DNA of 64,000 nt from Tianweitania sediminis (lineage in GTDB: Bacteria; Pseudomonadota; Alphaproteobacteria; Rhizobiales; Rhizobiaceae). A program made the translations under genes and the position numbers. The DNA is taken from assembly GCF_017813335.1 (NCBI RefSeq), contig NZ_JAGIYY010000003.1, positions 124,001-188,000 on the forward strand, written 5' to 3'. The notes under the pieces were generated by a model, which saw only the letters and a list, made by a program, of their open reading frames with translations, did no database searches and was not told the origin of the DNA. Of the stretch, positions 43,003 to 51,200 are shown in pieces. Each line of letters starts with the position of its first letter. Positions within the stretch are counted from its first letter, which is position 1.

Positions 43003-43140
43003 GTGGGTTCGATTCGCTGGCGCAGCGAAATTGCCCCACGTGAGCTTCCCGACTGACGGCTCGTGAGCCGCTTGGGCCAACCTCCCACTGGCCCAATTGC
43101 CTCGGGAGGCGCGCGCAGCTAGGGGAAGCTGAAGACGCGC
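43003..43140 (+). promoter_or_regulatory. Structured RNA leader upstream of the MATE gene, possible riboswitch
   Basis: Nested and long-range pairings seen by eye: GTGGG (43003-43007) with CCCAC (43035-43039) around hairpin TTCGCTG/CAGCGAA (43013-43029); AGCTTCCC (43043-43050) with GGGAAGCT (43123-43130); CGGCT/AGCCG (43057-43070); TTGGGCCA (43072-43079) with TGGCCCAA (43089-43096), whose loop CCTCCC (43081-43086) can pair with GGGAGG (43104-43109), a pseudoknot. AGCT in 43117-43120 can alternatively pair with 43127-43130, competing with the long-range stem. CACTGG...GGGAGGCG and GTGAGCTTCCCG faintly recall cobalamin riboswitches, but the B12 box is absent. Strand and function are inferred. 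Confidence 0.35.
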
Positions 43141-43190
43141 AACCGCCCTGCTCTGCGAAGCGGCAGCGCTCCAACCCCGCAGGTGAAAAG

Positions 43191-44615
43191 ATGACCACCC
43201 TTGCGCTTGCCGCGCAAAGCCGCCAGGCGCTTTGGCGCGCTGAGATCCGCGCGATGCTGCTGCTTGCCTGGCCGATGGTTCTCACCAATCTCGGCCAAAC
43301 CGCGATGACCACGACCGACGTGATCATGGTCGGCCGCCTTGGAGCAGAAGCGATTGCCGCGGCGACACTTGGCACCAGCCTTTACTTCCTGCCGACCATC
43401 TTCGGCATCGGCTTGGTGCTCGCGACCTCGCCGATGGTTGCGCGCGAACTCGGCCGCAACAGATTTGCCGTGCGCGAAACGCGGCGTACGGTGCGGCAGG
43501 GGCTATGGCTTGCGATCGCCTATGCTCTTCCAGCCTGGATCTTCTTGTGGAATGCCGAAAGCATTTTCCTGCTGATGGGCCTCGCACCCAAGCTCGCGGG
43601 AGACGCGGGCAGCTATGTGCGCGCCGTGATGTGGGCCACGCTGCCGTTCCACTGTTACCTCGTCCTACGCTCCTTCATTTCCGCACTTGAGCGGCCAGGT
43701 TGGGCGCTGATCGTGGTGGCCGGTGCGGTTGTGTTCAACGTCGGAGCAAACTGGGCCCTGATCTTTGGCCATTTCGGATTCCCGGCGCTCGGTCTGCCAG
43801 GGTCTGCCTGGGCGACCACGCTTTCCAGCACGCTGATGTTTGTTGGATTGGCGCTGGTCGTTGCCTTCCGCCGGCCTTTCCGCCGCTATTCCATCTTCGG
43901 GCGCTTCTGGCGATCAGACTGGCCGCGCTTCGTGGCGCTGCTGAAGCTCGGCCTGCCGATTGCGGCGATCCTGACCTTCGAAGTCTCGATCTTCAACGCC
44001 GCTGCCTTTCTGATGGGGTTGCTGGGTACAGCGCCGTTGGCGGCGCATGCCATCGCCATCCAGATCGCGTCGGTCACCTTCATGGTGCCGATGGGCCTTG
44101 GCCAGGCGGCCACCGTGCGCGTCGGGCTGGCGTTCGGAGCCGAAGACACGGACGGGGTCACGCGAGCCGGCTGGACAGCTTTTGTCTTGGGTGTCGGCTT
44201 CATGACGGTCGCTGCGCTGGTGATGATCCTGGCTCCGACCCTGCTGATCAGCGCCTTTCTTGATCTCGATGCACCGGAAAACCAGGTGGTGGTCGAGCTT
44301 GCGATCGTCTTCCTGGCAATCGCCGGCCTGTTCCAGATCATGGATGGCGCCCAGGCCGTCGGCAGCGGCATGCTTCGCGGCTTGCAAGATACAACCGTTC
44401 CGATGATCTTTGCGGCGATCGGCTATTGGGGCATCGGACTGCCGCTCGGAGTGCTGCTCGGCTTTAAGCTCGACATGGGCGGCACAGGAATCTGGATCGG
44501 CCTTTTGGCTGGCCTCGGCGTCGTGGCGGTTCTGCTTGTTTGGCGTTGGACGCGCCGCGACCGGTTCAAGCCGCCGCCGCTACCGGATGGCGGGGCGCCG
44601 ATCAGCCTGCACTAG
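43191..44615 (+). CDS. MATE-family multidrug/toxin efflux protein
   Basis: 474-residue exporter with twelve membrane helices, NorM-like. The N-lobe shows LLLAWPMVLTNLGQTAMTTTDVIMVGRLG in pieces, and the C-lobe repeats this with KLGLPIAAILTFEVSIF. DVIMVGRLGAEAIAAATLG is the conserved segment of helix 1-2. It would export organic cations in exchange for Na+ or H+. Substrate unknown. The ATG lies seven bases after AGGTG. The 190 bases before it can form a complex RNA leader. Its TAG stop overlaps the stop of the convergent DUF4214 gene within a single CTAG. Confidence 0.93.
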   Translation: MTTLALAAQSRQALWRAEIRAMLLLAWPMVLTNLGQTAMTTTDVIMVGRLGAEAIAAATLGTSLYFLPTIFGIGLVLATSPMVARELGRNRFAVRETRRTVRQGLWLAIAYALPAWIFLWNAESIFLLMGLAPKLAGDAGSYVRAVMWATLPFHCYLVLRSFISALERPGWALIVVAGAVVFNVGANWALIFGHFGFPALGLPGSAWATTLSSTLMFVGLALVVAFRRPFRRYSIFGRFWRSDWPRFVALLKLGLPIAAILTFEVSIFNAAAFLMGLLGTAPLAAHAIAIQIASVTFMVPMGLGQAATVRVGLAFGAEDTDGVTRAGWTAFVLGVGFMTVAALVMILAPTLLISAFLDLDAPENQVVVELAIVFLAIAGLFQIMDGAQAVGSGMLRGLQDTTVPMIFAAIGYWGIGLPLGVLLGFKLDMGGTGIWIGLLAGLGVVAVLLVWRWTRRDRFKPPPLPDGGAPISLH

Positions 44616-45586
44616 AACCAGATGCCGTCAGCGATCGCAGCGGCGACTTTCGCCTGGTTCTCCGTGCTTTCCGAAAAGCTCAGAAGAACCAGCGCGCGGT
44701 TCGCGCCGCCTGCGAGTTCCGCCTGCCAATACTCCGCGCCTGCACCCTCTGCGGGGCGGTCAAGCACGTTCTGGTAAAGGAGATCCACGAAGGCAGCATC
44801 CGAAACGCTGGGCGGGGTACCATAGGTCTGCTGGAACTCGGCGGACGCGATGAAGTTGGTTGCGACCCATGCGAGGTCCCCTCTTCCCTCGTCCAGTGCC
44901 CTGATCCAGAAGCCCAGACCGGCCTGTTCCGGCACGCGATCGAACGCCGCCTGATAAAGCCGGTAGGCTGCACCGGCGTTTGACCAGGCGCCGATATCAA
45001 AGGCGAGAGCGGCTCCGTCGGAAAACGCAACCCGCTCCACACCCGAAAGGGTCACCACGGCATCATTCGCGATGGTCAGAGTGTGCGCGGTGCCGAGCTT
45101 TGCGACGAGGACATCACCGTGCGGCACGGTCATGTTCACCACGTCCCGGCCGTTGCCCCCACTTACCTGGTCGCTCCCCGACAGGTAGTGGTAGATGTCG
45201 TCGCCGTCGGACAGATCCACAAGGTCGGTCCCGCCGCCGTCATAAACGTTGTCATCGGCTCCGGTGAGATAAAGCTTGTCGTCGAGGTAAAGCAGAGAGC
45301 CAGCCGCAACCGGCACGTTGATGTAGCTGAGCGACGCGATCTTTTCGAAGCCTTGGGTAAAGATCTCCACCGTGTCGAACATCTTGCTTTGACCGGCATC
45401 ATAGCCGTAGCGAATCTGCGCAAAATAGCTGCTGCCGCGGTATTCAAACGAGGTTTGGTCGAAATACGGGTCGATCGTCGCGCCTAGCAGCGCACGGTTG
45501 GCAAAGAACAGCGTGTCGAAGGACGGATCGGCCACCGCGAGGCGTTCGATCAGGGCGCGTCCCTGATCGGTATGAACGAGAAGCAT
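44612..45586 (-). CDS. RTX-like, DUF4214-domain protein, probably type I secreted
   Basis: 324-residue acidic protein. Residues about 110-155 contain degenerate haemolysin-type calcium repeats (YDGGGTDLVDL, SDGDDIYH, SGGNGRDVV), and 215-310 match the DUF4214 pattern with AYRLYQAAFDRVPEQAGLGFWI and LLYQNVLDRPAEGAGAEYWQ repeats. The C terminus ends in hydrophobic WF, compatible with a type I secretion signal. No signal peptide is seen. DUF4214 proteins often carry adhesive or surface-layer roles. No type I exporter is nearby. The stop shares CTAG with the MATE gene. Confidence 0.8.
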   Translation of the reverse strand: MLLVHTDQGRALIERLAVADPSFDTLFFANRALLGATIDPYFDQTSFEYRGSSYFAQIRYGYDAGQSKMFDTVEIFTQGFEKIASLSYINVPVAAGSLLYLDDKLYLTGADDNVYDGGGTDLVDLSDGDDIYHYLSGSDQVSGGNGRDVVNMTVPHGDVLVAKLGTAHTLTIANDAVVTLSGVERVAFSDGAALAFDIGAWSNAGAAYRLYQAAFDRVPEQAGLGFWIRALDEGRGDLAWVATNFIASAEFQQTYGTPPSVSDAAFVDLLYQNVLDRPAEGAGAEYWQAELAGGANRALVLLSFSESTENQAKVAAAIADGIWF

Positions 45587-45684
45587 GCCAGCGTGCCTCC
45601 TCAGGCGTGATGACCAGTGGAAGCCAGCAGTAGCTGGGCTTCGCTAAGGGTTCCTGAAGCAGGTCGGTCCGATGTGAACGGTTC

Positions 45685-46749
45685 TCAAGCTTGAACACGG
45701 CGGCCGTTCCGGTCGAAGAAGTGCAGCTTGAAACGCTCGGCCCACACCGGCACGCGGTCGCCCGGCTGAGCGCTCGAGCGGCCGGGCACGCGCACCACCA
45801 TCCGGAAATCACTTGCGGTTCCATGGAGGAAGCTTTCCGCCCCCACCGGTTCAACCGCCACCACGGTGAGCTCCGTTCTGAGCCCCTCCGCTGCCGGCGC
45901 ATCGAGGCGGAAATCTTCCGGACGAACCCCAAGCGTCGTCGTGCCGGGTGGCACGGTGACGCCCAGGCCCGAAAGATCGCCGACCGTCAGCGAAGCGCCC
46001 TTGGTGCCCTGCTCAGAGCCCAGCAGGTTCATGGGCGGCGCACCGATGAAGCTCGCGACGAAGGTCGAAGCGGGTTGTTCGTAGATGTCGAGAGGTGCCC
46101 CAATCTGTTCCACAAGACCGCCATTCATTACCACGAGTTGGTCAGCCAGGGTCATCGCCTCCAACTGGTCGTGGGTGACGTAAACGCTGGTGACGCCGAG
46201 TGCCCGCTGCAGGTTCTTGATTTCGACTCGCATCTGGCCGCGCAGCTTCGCGTCGAGGTTCGACAGCGGCTCGTCAAAAAGGAAGACCTTCGGGTTGCGC
46301 ACGATCGCGCGCCCCATGGCGACGCGCTGGCGCTGGCCGCCGGACAATTCACGCGGACGGCGATCAAGCAGCGCGGACAGTTCCAACGTTTCGGCCGCCC
46401 GTTTTACGCGTTCATCGATCTCGGGTTTCTTCATACCGCGATTGCGCAGGCCATACGCCATGTTGTCGTAGACCTTCATGTGCGGATAAAGCGCGTAGTT
46501 CTGGAACACCATCGCGATATCGCGTTCGGCCGGGCCGATTGTGTTCACGACCTTTCCGTCGATCGAAACCGTGCCGTCGGAGATCGTTTCCAGGCCGGCA
46601 ATCATACGCAGGAGCGTGGACTTGCCGCAGCCTGACGGCCCCACCAGCACGCACAGCGCCTTGTCGGCAATCTTGATGTCGACGCCCTTCACCGCCTCGA
46701 CACCACCCGCATAAACCTTGCGGACGCCGTTCAGCTCAACGGTTGCCAT
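45685..46749 (-). CDS. ugpC: sn-glycerol-3-phosphate ABC transporter ATP-binding protein UgpC
   Basis: 354-residue MalK-type ATPase. Walker [10 protein letters not shown], signature [15 protein letters not shown], Walker [14 protein letters not shown] and switch [14 protein letters not shown] are present, and residues about 235-354 form the TOBE/OB regulatory domain with GVRPEDFRL. Ugp assignment follows from the order B-A-E-C and the Pho box upstream of ugpB. It is the last gene of the operon. Confidence 0.92.
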   Translation of the reverse strand: MATVELNGVRKVYAGGVEAVKGVDIKIADKALCVLVGPSGCGKSTLLRMIAGLETISDGTVSIDGKVVNTIGPAERDIAMVFQNYALYPHMKVYDNMAYGLRNRGMKKPEIDERVKRAAETLELSALLDRRPRELSGGQRQRVAMGRAIVRNPKVFLFDEPLSNLDAKLRGQMRVEIKNLQRALGVTSVYVTHDQLEAMTLADQLVVMNGGLVEQIGAPLDIYEQPASTFVASFIGAPPMNLLGSEQGTKGASLTVGDLSGLGVTVPPGTTTLGVRPEDFRLDAPAAEGLRTELTVVAVEPVGAESFLHGTASDFRMVVRVPGRSSAQPGDRVPVWAERFKLHFFDRNGRRVQA

Positions 46750-46755
46750 ACTGCC

Positions 46756-47670
46756 TTATTTCTCCGTTTCGACGAGGCCGCGCACGAACCAGCGCTGCAT
46801 CAGAACCACAACCAGAACCGGCGGCACGATCGCCAGCATGCAGGTCACCATCACCAGGTGCCATTGAGTGTCCGCGTCGGCGAAGGAAATCATCTTCCGC
46901 AGCGCAATCACGATCGTGTTCATGTCGTTGCGGTTGGTCACAAGCAGCGGCCAGAGATACTGCGTCCAGCCGTAGATGAAGAGGATCACAAACAGGGCCG
47001 CGATGTTGGTGCGTGACAACGGCAGCAGGATATCCTTGAAGAAGCGCCAGGGCCCTGCCCCGTCGACGCGGGCAGCTTCCACCAGTTCGCCGGGTATCGT
47101 CAAAAAGAACTGGCGAAACAGAAGCGTAGCCGTGGCGGATGCAATCAGCGGCACGATCAGCCCCGTATAGGTATCGATTAGGTTCAGATCGACCATCACC
47201 TTGTAGGTCGGAAGGATGCGGACCTCTACCGGCAGCATCAGCGTGATGAAGATCAGCCAGAAAAACACCATCCGGAGCGGGAACCGGAAAAACACGATGG
47301 CATAGGCAGACAAGAGGGAAATGATGATCTTGCCGATCGCGATCCCGAGCGCGACGATGGTGGAGTTCAAGAGAAGCGTCCAAACATCGACCCCGCCGAT
47401 GCGGCCGACGCCGCCAAACAGCGCTTCATAGTAGTTGTTGAAGAATTCGCGGCCCGGCAGCAGTGGGAGCGGCGGACGCAGGATCGTCTGCAACGAATGC
47501 GTCGACGCCACGAAGGTGTAGTAGATCGGAAAGGCAACGATCAGGATGCCGAGGATCAGCGCAACGTGGGCGATGTAACGCGACCGGCGAGGTATGCCGA
47601 TCATTGCGCCATCTTCGCGACGGCCAAGCGCCACGGCAGCACCTTTGGCTTGACCCTGCGCCTCAGCCAT
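46756..47670 (-). CDS. ugpE: sn-glycerol-3-phosphate ABC transporter permease UgpE
   Basis: 304-residue permease with six membrane helices after a hydrophilic N-terminal stretch of about 30 residues. The EAA loop [23 protein letters not shown] is typical of the MalG/UgpE family, and [14 protein letters not shown] is a UgpE-like stretch. The start overlaps ugpA by eight bases; a second start at 47604 would remove the hydrophilic leader. It acts with UgpA as the transmembrane channel. Confidence 0.92.
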   Translation of the reverse strand: MAEAQGQAKGAAVALGRREDGAMIGIPRRSRYIAHVALILGILIVAFPIYYTFVASTHSLQTILRPPLPLLPGREFFNNYYEALFGGVGRIGGVDVWTLLLNSTIVALGIAIGKIIISLLSAYAIVFFRFPLRMVFFWLIFITLMLPVEVRILPTYKVMVDLNLIDTYTGLIVPLIASATATLLFRQFFLTIPGELVEAARVDGAGPWRFFKDILLPLSRTNIAALFVILFIYGWTQYLWPLLVTNRNDMNTIVIALRKMISFADADTQWHLVMVTCMLAIVPPVLVVVLMQRWFVRGLVETEK

Positions 47671-48547
47671 AATGCACCTTCTTCTCGACGTAGCGGAACT
47701 GAATGGCCGTCAGCGCGATCACGATTACCATCAGGATCACGGATTGCGCGGCGCTGTCACCCAGGATCAGGTTCACAAAGCCGTCGTTGTAGACCTTGTA
47801 GACCAGGGTTTCAGTCGACTTTCCCGGGCCGCCGCCTGTCACGGCATGGATGATGCCGAACGTGTCGAAAAAGGCGTAGGTCGTGTTGATCACCAGGAGA
47901 AAGAAGGTGGTGGGCGCGAGCAGCGGGAAGATGATGGTCCAGAACCGTTTGGTTTCACCCGCGCCGTCAATGGCCGCCGCTTCCACAAGCGTCTTCGGGA
48001 TCGCCTGCAAGCCTGCGACAAAGAACAGGAAATTGTAGCTGATCTGCTTCCAGGCGGCGGCCACGATCACCAGAAGCATGGCCTGGTTCCCGTTCAACAA
48101 CGGATCCCAATAGACGCCGGCAGACCGCAGCATATAGGCAAAAGTGCCCATGGAAGGATTGAACATGAACAGCCACAGCATGCCGGCAATCGCCGGTGCG
48201 ACCGCATAAGGCCAGATCATCAGGGTACGATAGAAGTCGCGCCCCCGGATAACCTTGTCCACCATGACGGCAAGAAACAGCGCAACAGCCATGGCAAGCA
48301 GAGCCGTGGCCACGGTGAAGATAGCCGTCACCTGGATGGAGTTCACGTAGTTTGGGTCCGACAGGACACGGCGGAAGTTGTCCAGGCCAACGAAGGCGCT
48401 GTTCAAGCCGAACGGATCTTCTCGCAAGGTCGACTGGTAGATCGCCTGACTCGCCGGCCAATAGAAAAACACGCCCGTGATCGCCAGTTGCGGCGCCACG
48501 AGCAGGTAAGGCAGGACCTTGTGGGGGAATGTGACGCGTGGGCTCAC
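47663..48547 (-). CDS. ugpA: sn-glycerol-3-phosphate ABC transporter permease UgpA
   Basis: 294-residue MalF/UgpA-type permease with six spans, beginning [25 protein letters not shown], the conserved first helix of UgpA. The EAA coupling loop is [23 protein letters not shown]. Its stop overlaps the ugpE start. A strong hairpin separates it from the preceding ugpB. Confidence 0.93.
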   Translation of the reverse strand: MSPRVTFPHKVLPYLLVAPQLAITGVFFYWPASQAIYQSTLREDPFGLNSAFVGLDNFRRVLSDPNYVNSIQVTAIFTVATALLAMAVALFLAVMVDKVIRGRDFYRTLMIWPYAVAPAIAGMLWLFMFNPSMGTFAYMLRSAGVYWDPLLNGNQAMLLVIVAAAWKQISYNFLFFVAGLQAIPKTLVEAAAIDGAGETKRFWTIIFPLLAPTTFFLLVINTTYAFFDTFGIIHAVTGGGPGKSTETLVYKVYNDGFVNLILGDSAAQSVILMVIVIALTAIQFRYVEKKVHYG

Positions 48548-48593
48548 CCAGCGGACCTCGCGATAGGGAAACGCACCCGGGCAGATGCGAGGA

Positions 48594-48624
48594 AAGGCTT
48601 CCCCGCATGATGCGGGGAAGCCTT
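48594..48624 (-). repeat. Strong intercistronic hairpin between ugpB and ugpA
   Basis: AAGGCTTCCCCGCA (48594-48607) pairs perfectly with TGCGGGGAAGCCTT (48611-48624) over 14 bp with a 3-base loop, placed after the ugpB stop and before ugpA. No T run follows, so it probably stabilises the ugpB mRNA and lowers downstream expression, giving excess binding protein. Confidence 0.65.
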
Positions 48625-48659
48625 GGCGTTAGCGTGGTCGGTCGTTCTCGACCAGCCGC

Positions 48660-49967
48660 TTAGTTGCCGAGAGCCTGGTCGATTGCGGCATTGCCGCGCT
48701 CAACCGCGTTGTCCAGCGCTTGTTGTGCCGTCTGGTTGCCAGCGAGCATCTTCTCGAATTCCTCGTTGAGGATGTCGCGGACCTGCGGCAGGTTCGGCAG
48801 CCGGACGCCCTTCGAGTTCTCGGTCGGCGCCTTGCCCATCATCTGCTGGATCGGGATCTCACGGCCCGGGTTCTTCTCGTAGAAGCCCGACTTCTTGGTT
48901 TCCTCATACGCAGCCATCGTCACCGGCAGGTAGCCGGAAACCTGATGCAGGCGGGCCTGGATCGGCGTTTGCGAGAGGAATTCGAAGAAGGCAGCGATGC
49001 CCTTGTACTTCTCGTCTTCCTTGCCGCCGAACACCCAAAGGCTGGCGCCGCCCGGGATGGTGTTCTGGGGGGCACCTTCGGCATCCGCGATGTAGGGCAG
49101 CTGGCCGGTGCCATAGTTCATGCCGGACTTCACCACGTCACCAAGACCGCCGGACGATTCCGTCATCATCGCGCATTCGCCGGAAAGGAAGAGGTTCTTC
49201 GCTTCGGAGGTGCGGCCGCCATACTTGAACGTGCCGTCCTTTGCGAGGTCAGCCAGGTTCTGGAAATGCTCCACGAACACCGGCGAGTTGATCTTCAGAT
49301 CAACGTCCAGCGACGCGATGCCGTTTTCGTTGGTGCCCCACTGCTGGTTGTTCCAGGCAGCGAAGTTTTCCGTCTGGATCCAGGTCAGCCAGGTGGAGGT
49401 GAAGCCGCAAGGCGCAGCACCGCTTTCCTTGATCTTCTTGGCAGCGTCCCAAACCTCGTTCCAGGTCTTGGGTGGGTTGTTGACGTCGAGGCCTGCCTTC
49501 TCGAAGGCATCCTTGTTGTAATAAAGGATCGGCGAGGACGAGTTGTAAGGGAAGGACAGCATCGTGCCGTCCGGCTTCGAGTAGTAGGAAACGATGCCGC
49601 CCAGATACTTGCTCTTGTCGAAGGTTTGACCGCCCATCGAGAGGATGTCGGCGACAGGCTTCACTGCCTCTTCAGCGCCCATCATCACGCCCGTTCCGGC
49701 GTCGAACACCTGGATGATGTCTGGTGCCTGGCGCGCGCGGAACGCCGCGATGCCCGCGTTGAGCGTTTCAGGATAGGTGCCCTTGAAGACCGGAACGACC
49801 TTGTAGTCACTCTGGCTCTCGTTGAACTCCTTCGACAGAGTTTCCACGACTTCGTTGTTGGCGCCGGTCATGGCGTGCCACCAGCTGATCTCAGTGACGG
49901 CATAGGCCGATGTCGACATCAGGGTCGTAGATGCGGCGAGAAGAGCCGCAAGGCCGATGGTCTTCAT
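48660..49967 (-). CDS. ugpB: sn-glycerol-3-phosphate ABC transporter substrate-binding protein UgpB
   Basis: 435-residue periplasmic binding protein with a signal peptide of about 23 residues ending TSAYA. The mature start VTEISWWHAMTGANNEVVETL is the UgpB signature; LSFPYNSSSPILYYNKDAF and FTSTWLTWIQTENFAAW supply the glycerophosphate-binding pocket segments. The frame extends to 50027, but ATG 49967 matches the family and restores the signal peptide. First gene of ugpBAEC, preceded by a Pho box, so phosphate limitation should induce it. Confidence 0.94.
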   Translation of the reverse strand: MKTIGLAALLAASTTLMSTSAYAVTEISWWHAMTGANNEVVETLSKEFNESQSDYKVVPVFKGTYPETLNAGIAAFRARQAPDIIQVFDAGTGVMMGAEEAVKPVADILSMGGQTFDKSKYLGGIVSYYSKPDGTMLSFPYNSSSPILYYNKDAFEKAGLDVNNPPKTWNEVWDAAKKIKESGAAPCGFTSTWLTWIQTENFAAWNNQQWGTNENGIASLDVDLKINSPVFVEHFQNLADLAKDGTFKYGGRTSEAKNLFLSGECAMMTESSGGLGDVVKSGMNYGTGQLPYIADAEGAPQNTIPGGASLWVFGGKEDEKYKGIAAFFEFLSQTPIQARLHQVSGYLPVTMAAYEETKKSGFYEKNPGREIPIQQMMGKAPTENSKGVRLPNLPQVRDILNEEFEKMLAGNQTAQQALDNAVERGNAAIDQALGN

Positions 49968-50047
49968 GTTTCGCTCCCATATTGGCGAAAGGTTGAACTT
50001 CCGCAGGCGGGAGTATTCACGCTGCATGACGCGCAGGCAACCGTTTT

Positions 50048-50065
50048 ATGACAGTTTTGTGACAG
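50048..50065 (-). promoter_or_regulatory. Pho box upstream of ugpB
   Basis: On the minus strand CTGTCAC (50065-50059) is followed, four bases later, by CTGTCAT (50054-50048): two 7-base direct repeats spaced 11 bases apart, the exact PhoB half-site pattern. The site lies about 80 bases upstream of the ugpB start. It supports induction of ugpBAEC by PhoB during phosphate starvation, a known behaviour of rhizobial ugp genes. Confidence 0.88.
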
Positions 50066-50114
50066 ACGCAGGGTAACCGCTGGCGCCCGGTTCAGCGCCG
50101 CTGCTGCGGGACGG

Positions 50115-50993
50115 CTAGTGAATGCCGCCCGCCTTGGACGCGTACTCGTCAACCTCGATTGCGTCCGCAATGTCGGGCCGCATCATGGCCATGTGCAAAT
50201 TGGCATTCACGAAGCCTGCCGGCGAACCGCAATCGAAGGTGCGCCCGGCGAACTCGTAGGGGCGCATCTCCTGCGTTTCGATCAGCTTGATCATTGCGTC
50301 GGTGAGCTGGATTTCGCCGCCGGCTCCCGGCGTTTGCGTTTCAAGCAGGTGGAAGATCTCCGGCTGGAGGATATAGCGGCCCGAGATGTAAAGTTTGGAC
50401 GGCGCCGTGCCCTGCTTCGGCTTTTCAACCATGCCCACGATCTTCTTGTCCGCATCGCCCGACAAGGAAACGATGCCAAACTTGTGGGCCTCTTCGGGCT
50501 TGCACTGCTCCACGGCCACCACGTTGCCACCGGACTTCGCATAGACCTCAACCATCGAGCGGAGACAGGGCTGCTTGTCCACCATCAGCATGTCCGGCAG
50601 CAGAACCGCAAAAGGCTCGTCGCCGATCACATGTCTCGCCGCCCAGACCGCGTGGCCGAGACCGCGCGCTTCCTGTTGCCGCACAAAGGAAATGGAGCCC
50701 GCACCCGGCGTCTTGCCGTGTATTTCGTCGGCAAGCGTCTGCTTGCCTTTCGTGCGCAGCGACGTGTCGAGTTCGAAAGCGAGGTCGAAGTGATCTTCAA
50801 TGACACCTTTGCCGCGCCCGATCACCACAACGACGTGCTCGATGCCCGATGCAAACGCTTCTTCAACGATGTAATCGATGATCGGACGGTCCACCACCGT
50901 CAGCATTTCCTTGGCGACGCTCTTCGTGGCAGGAAGCATGCGAGTGCCGAAACCAGCGGCAGGAATAACGGCCTTGCGGATTGTTTTGGTCAT
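50115..50993 (-). CDS. galU: UTP-glucose-1-phosphate uridylyltransferase GalU
   Basis: 292-residue nucleotidyltransferase making UDP-glucose. The N terminus AVIPAAGFGTRMLPATKSVAKEML contains the nucleotide-binding loop; VDRPIIDYIVEEA, FAVLLPDMLM and the C-terminal GEIQLTDAM/FDCGSPAGFVNA are family hallmarks. UDP-glucose is the donor for cyclic beta-1,2-glucan, whose synthase gene ndvB starts divergently about 200 bases away, so the pairing is metabolically sensible. Confidence 0.95.
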   Translation of the reverse strand: MTKTIRKAVIPAAGFGTRMLPATKSVAKEMLTVVDRPIIDYIVEEAFASGIEHVVVVIGRGKGVIEDHFDLAFELDTSLRTKGKQTLADEIHGKTPGAGSISFVRQQEARGLGHAVWAARHVIGDEPFAVLLPDMLMVDKQPCLRSMVEVYAKSGGNVVAVEQCKPEEAHKFGIVSLSGDADKKIVGMVEKPKQGTAPSKLYISGRYILQPEIFHLLETQTPGAGGEIQLTDAMIKLIETQEMRPYEFAGRTFDCGSPAGFVNANLHMAMMRPDIADAIEVDEYASKAGGIH

Positions 50994-51071
50994 GCAACGT
51001 TCAGCTTCGGTGTGAGACGGGGTTCATTCCGATATGGTGCAGCAGAGAAGTTTCACAATGGTTCTACTTCA

Positions 51072-51092
51072 GCGCTTTAACGGCTAAAGCGC
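51072..51092. repeat. Palindrome between galU and ndvB
   Basis: GCGCTTTA (51072-51079) and TAAAGCGC (51085-51092) form a perfect 8-bp inverted repeat with a 5-base loop, centred between the two divergent genes. The half-site AAAGCGC resembles LacI-family operators, and it could instead be an extra-genic stem-loop. No candidate regulator gene is nearby. Confidence 0.5.
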
Positions 51093-51200
51093 GATGCTGC
51101 CTTTCTCCGCTCCTTCCGCAACTTATCTTCGCCAAATCGGTTTAGCGACGTCGCGGCTGTCCTCCGCAGGCGTGGCGCTCTTTTTGATCACGGACCTATC

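Noticed and set aside
43004-43016. GGGTTCGATTC resembling a tRNA T-loop
   Set aside because: The flanking bases cannot form the acceptor, D and anticodon arms, and the stem needed on both sides of the T-loop is not there; no tRNA or tmRNA can be built around it.
43003-43140. Straight call of a cobalamin riboswitch
   Set aside because: Parts such as CACTGG, GGGAGGCG and GTGAGCTTCCCG are in a cobalamin-like order, but the near-invariant B12 box and the CGCAACTGT core are missing, so the name is not justified.
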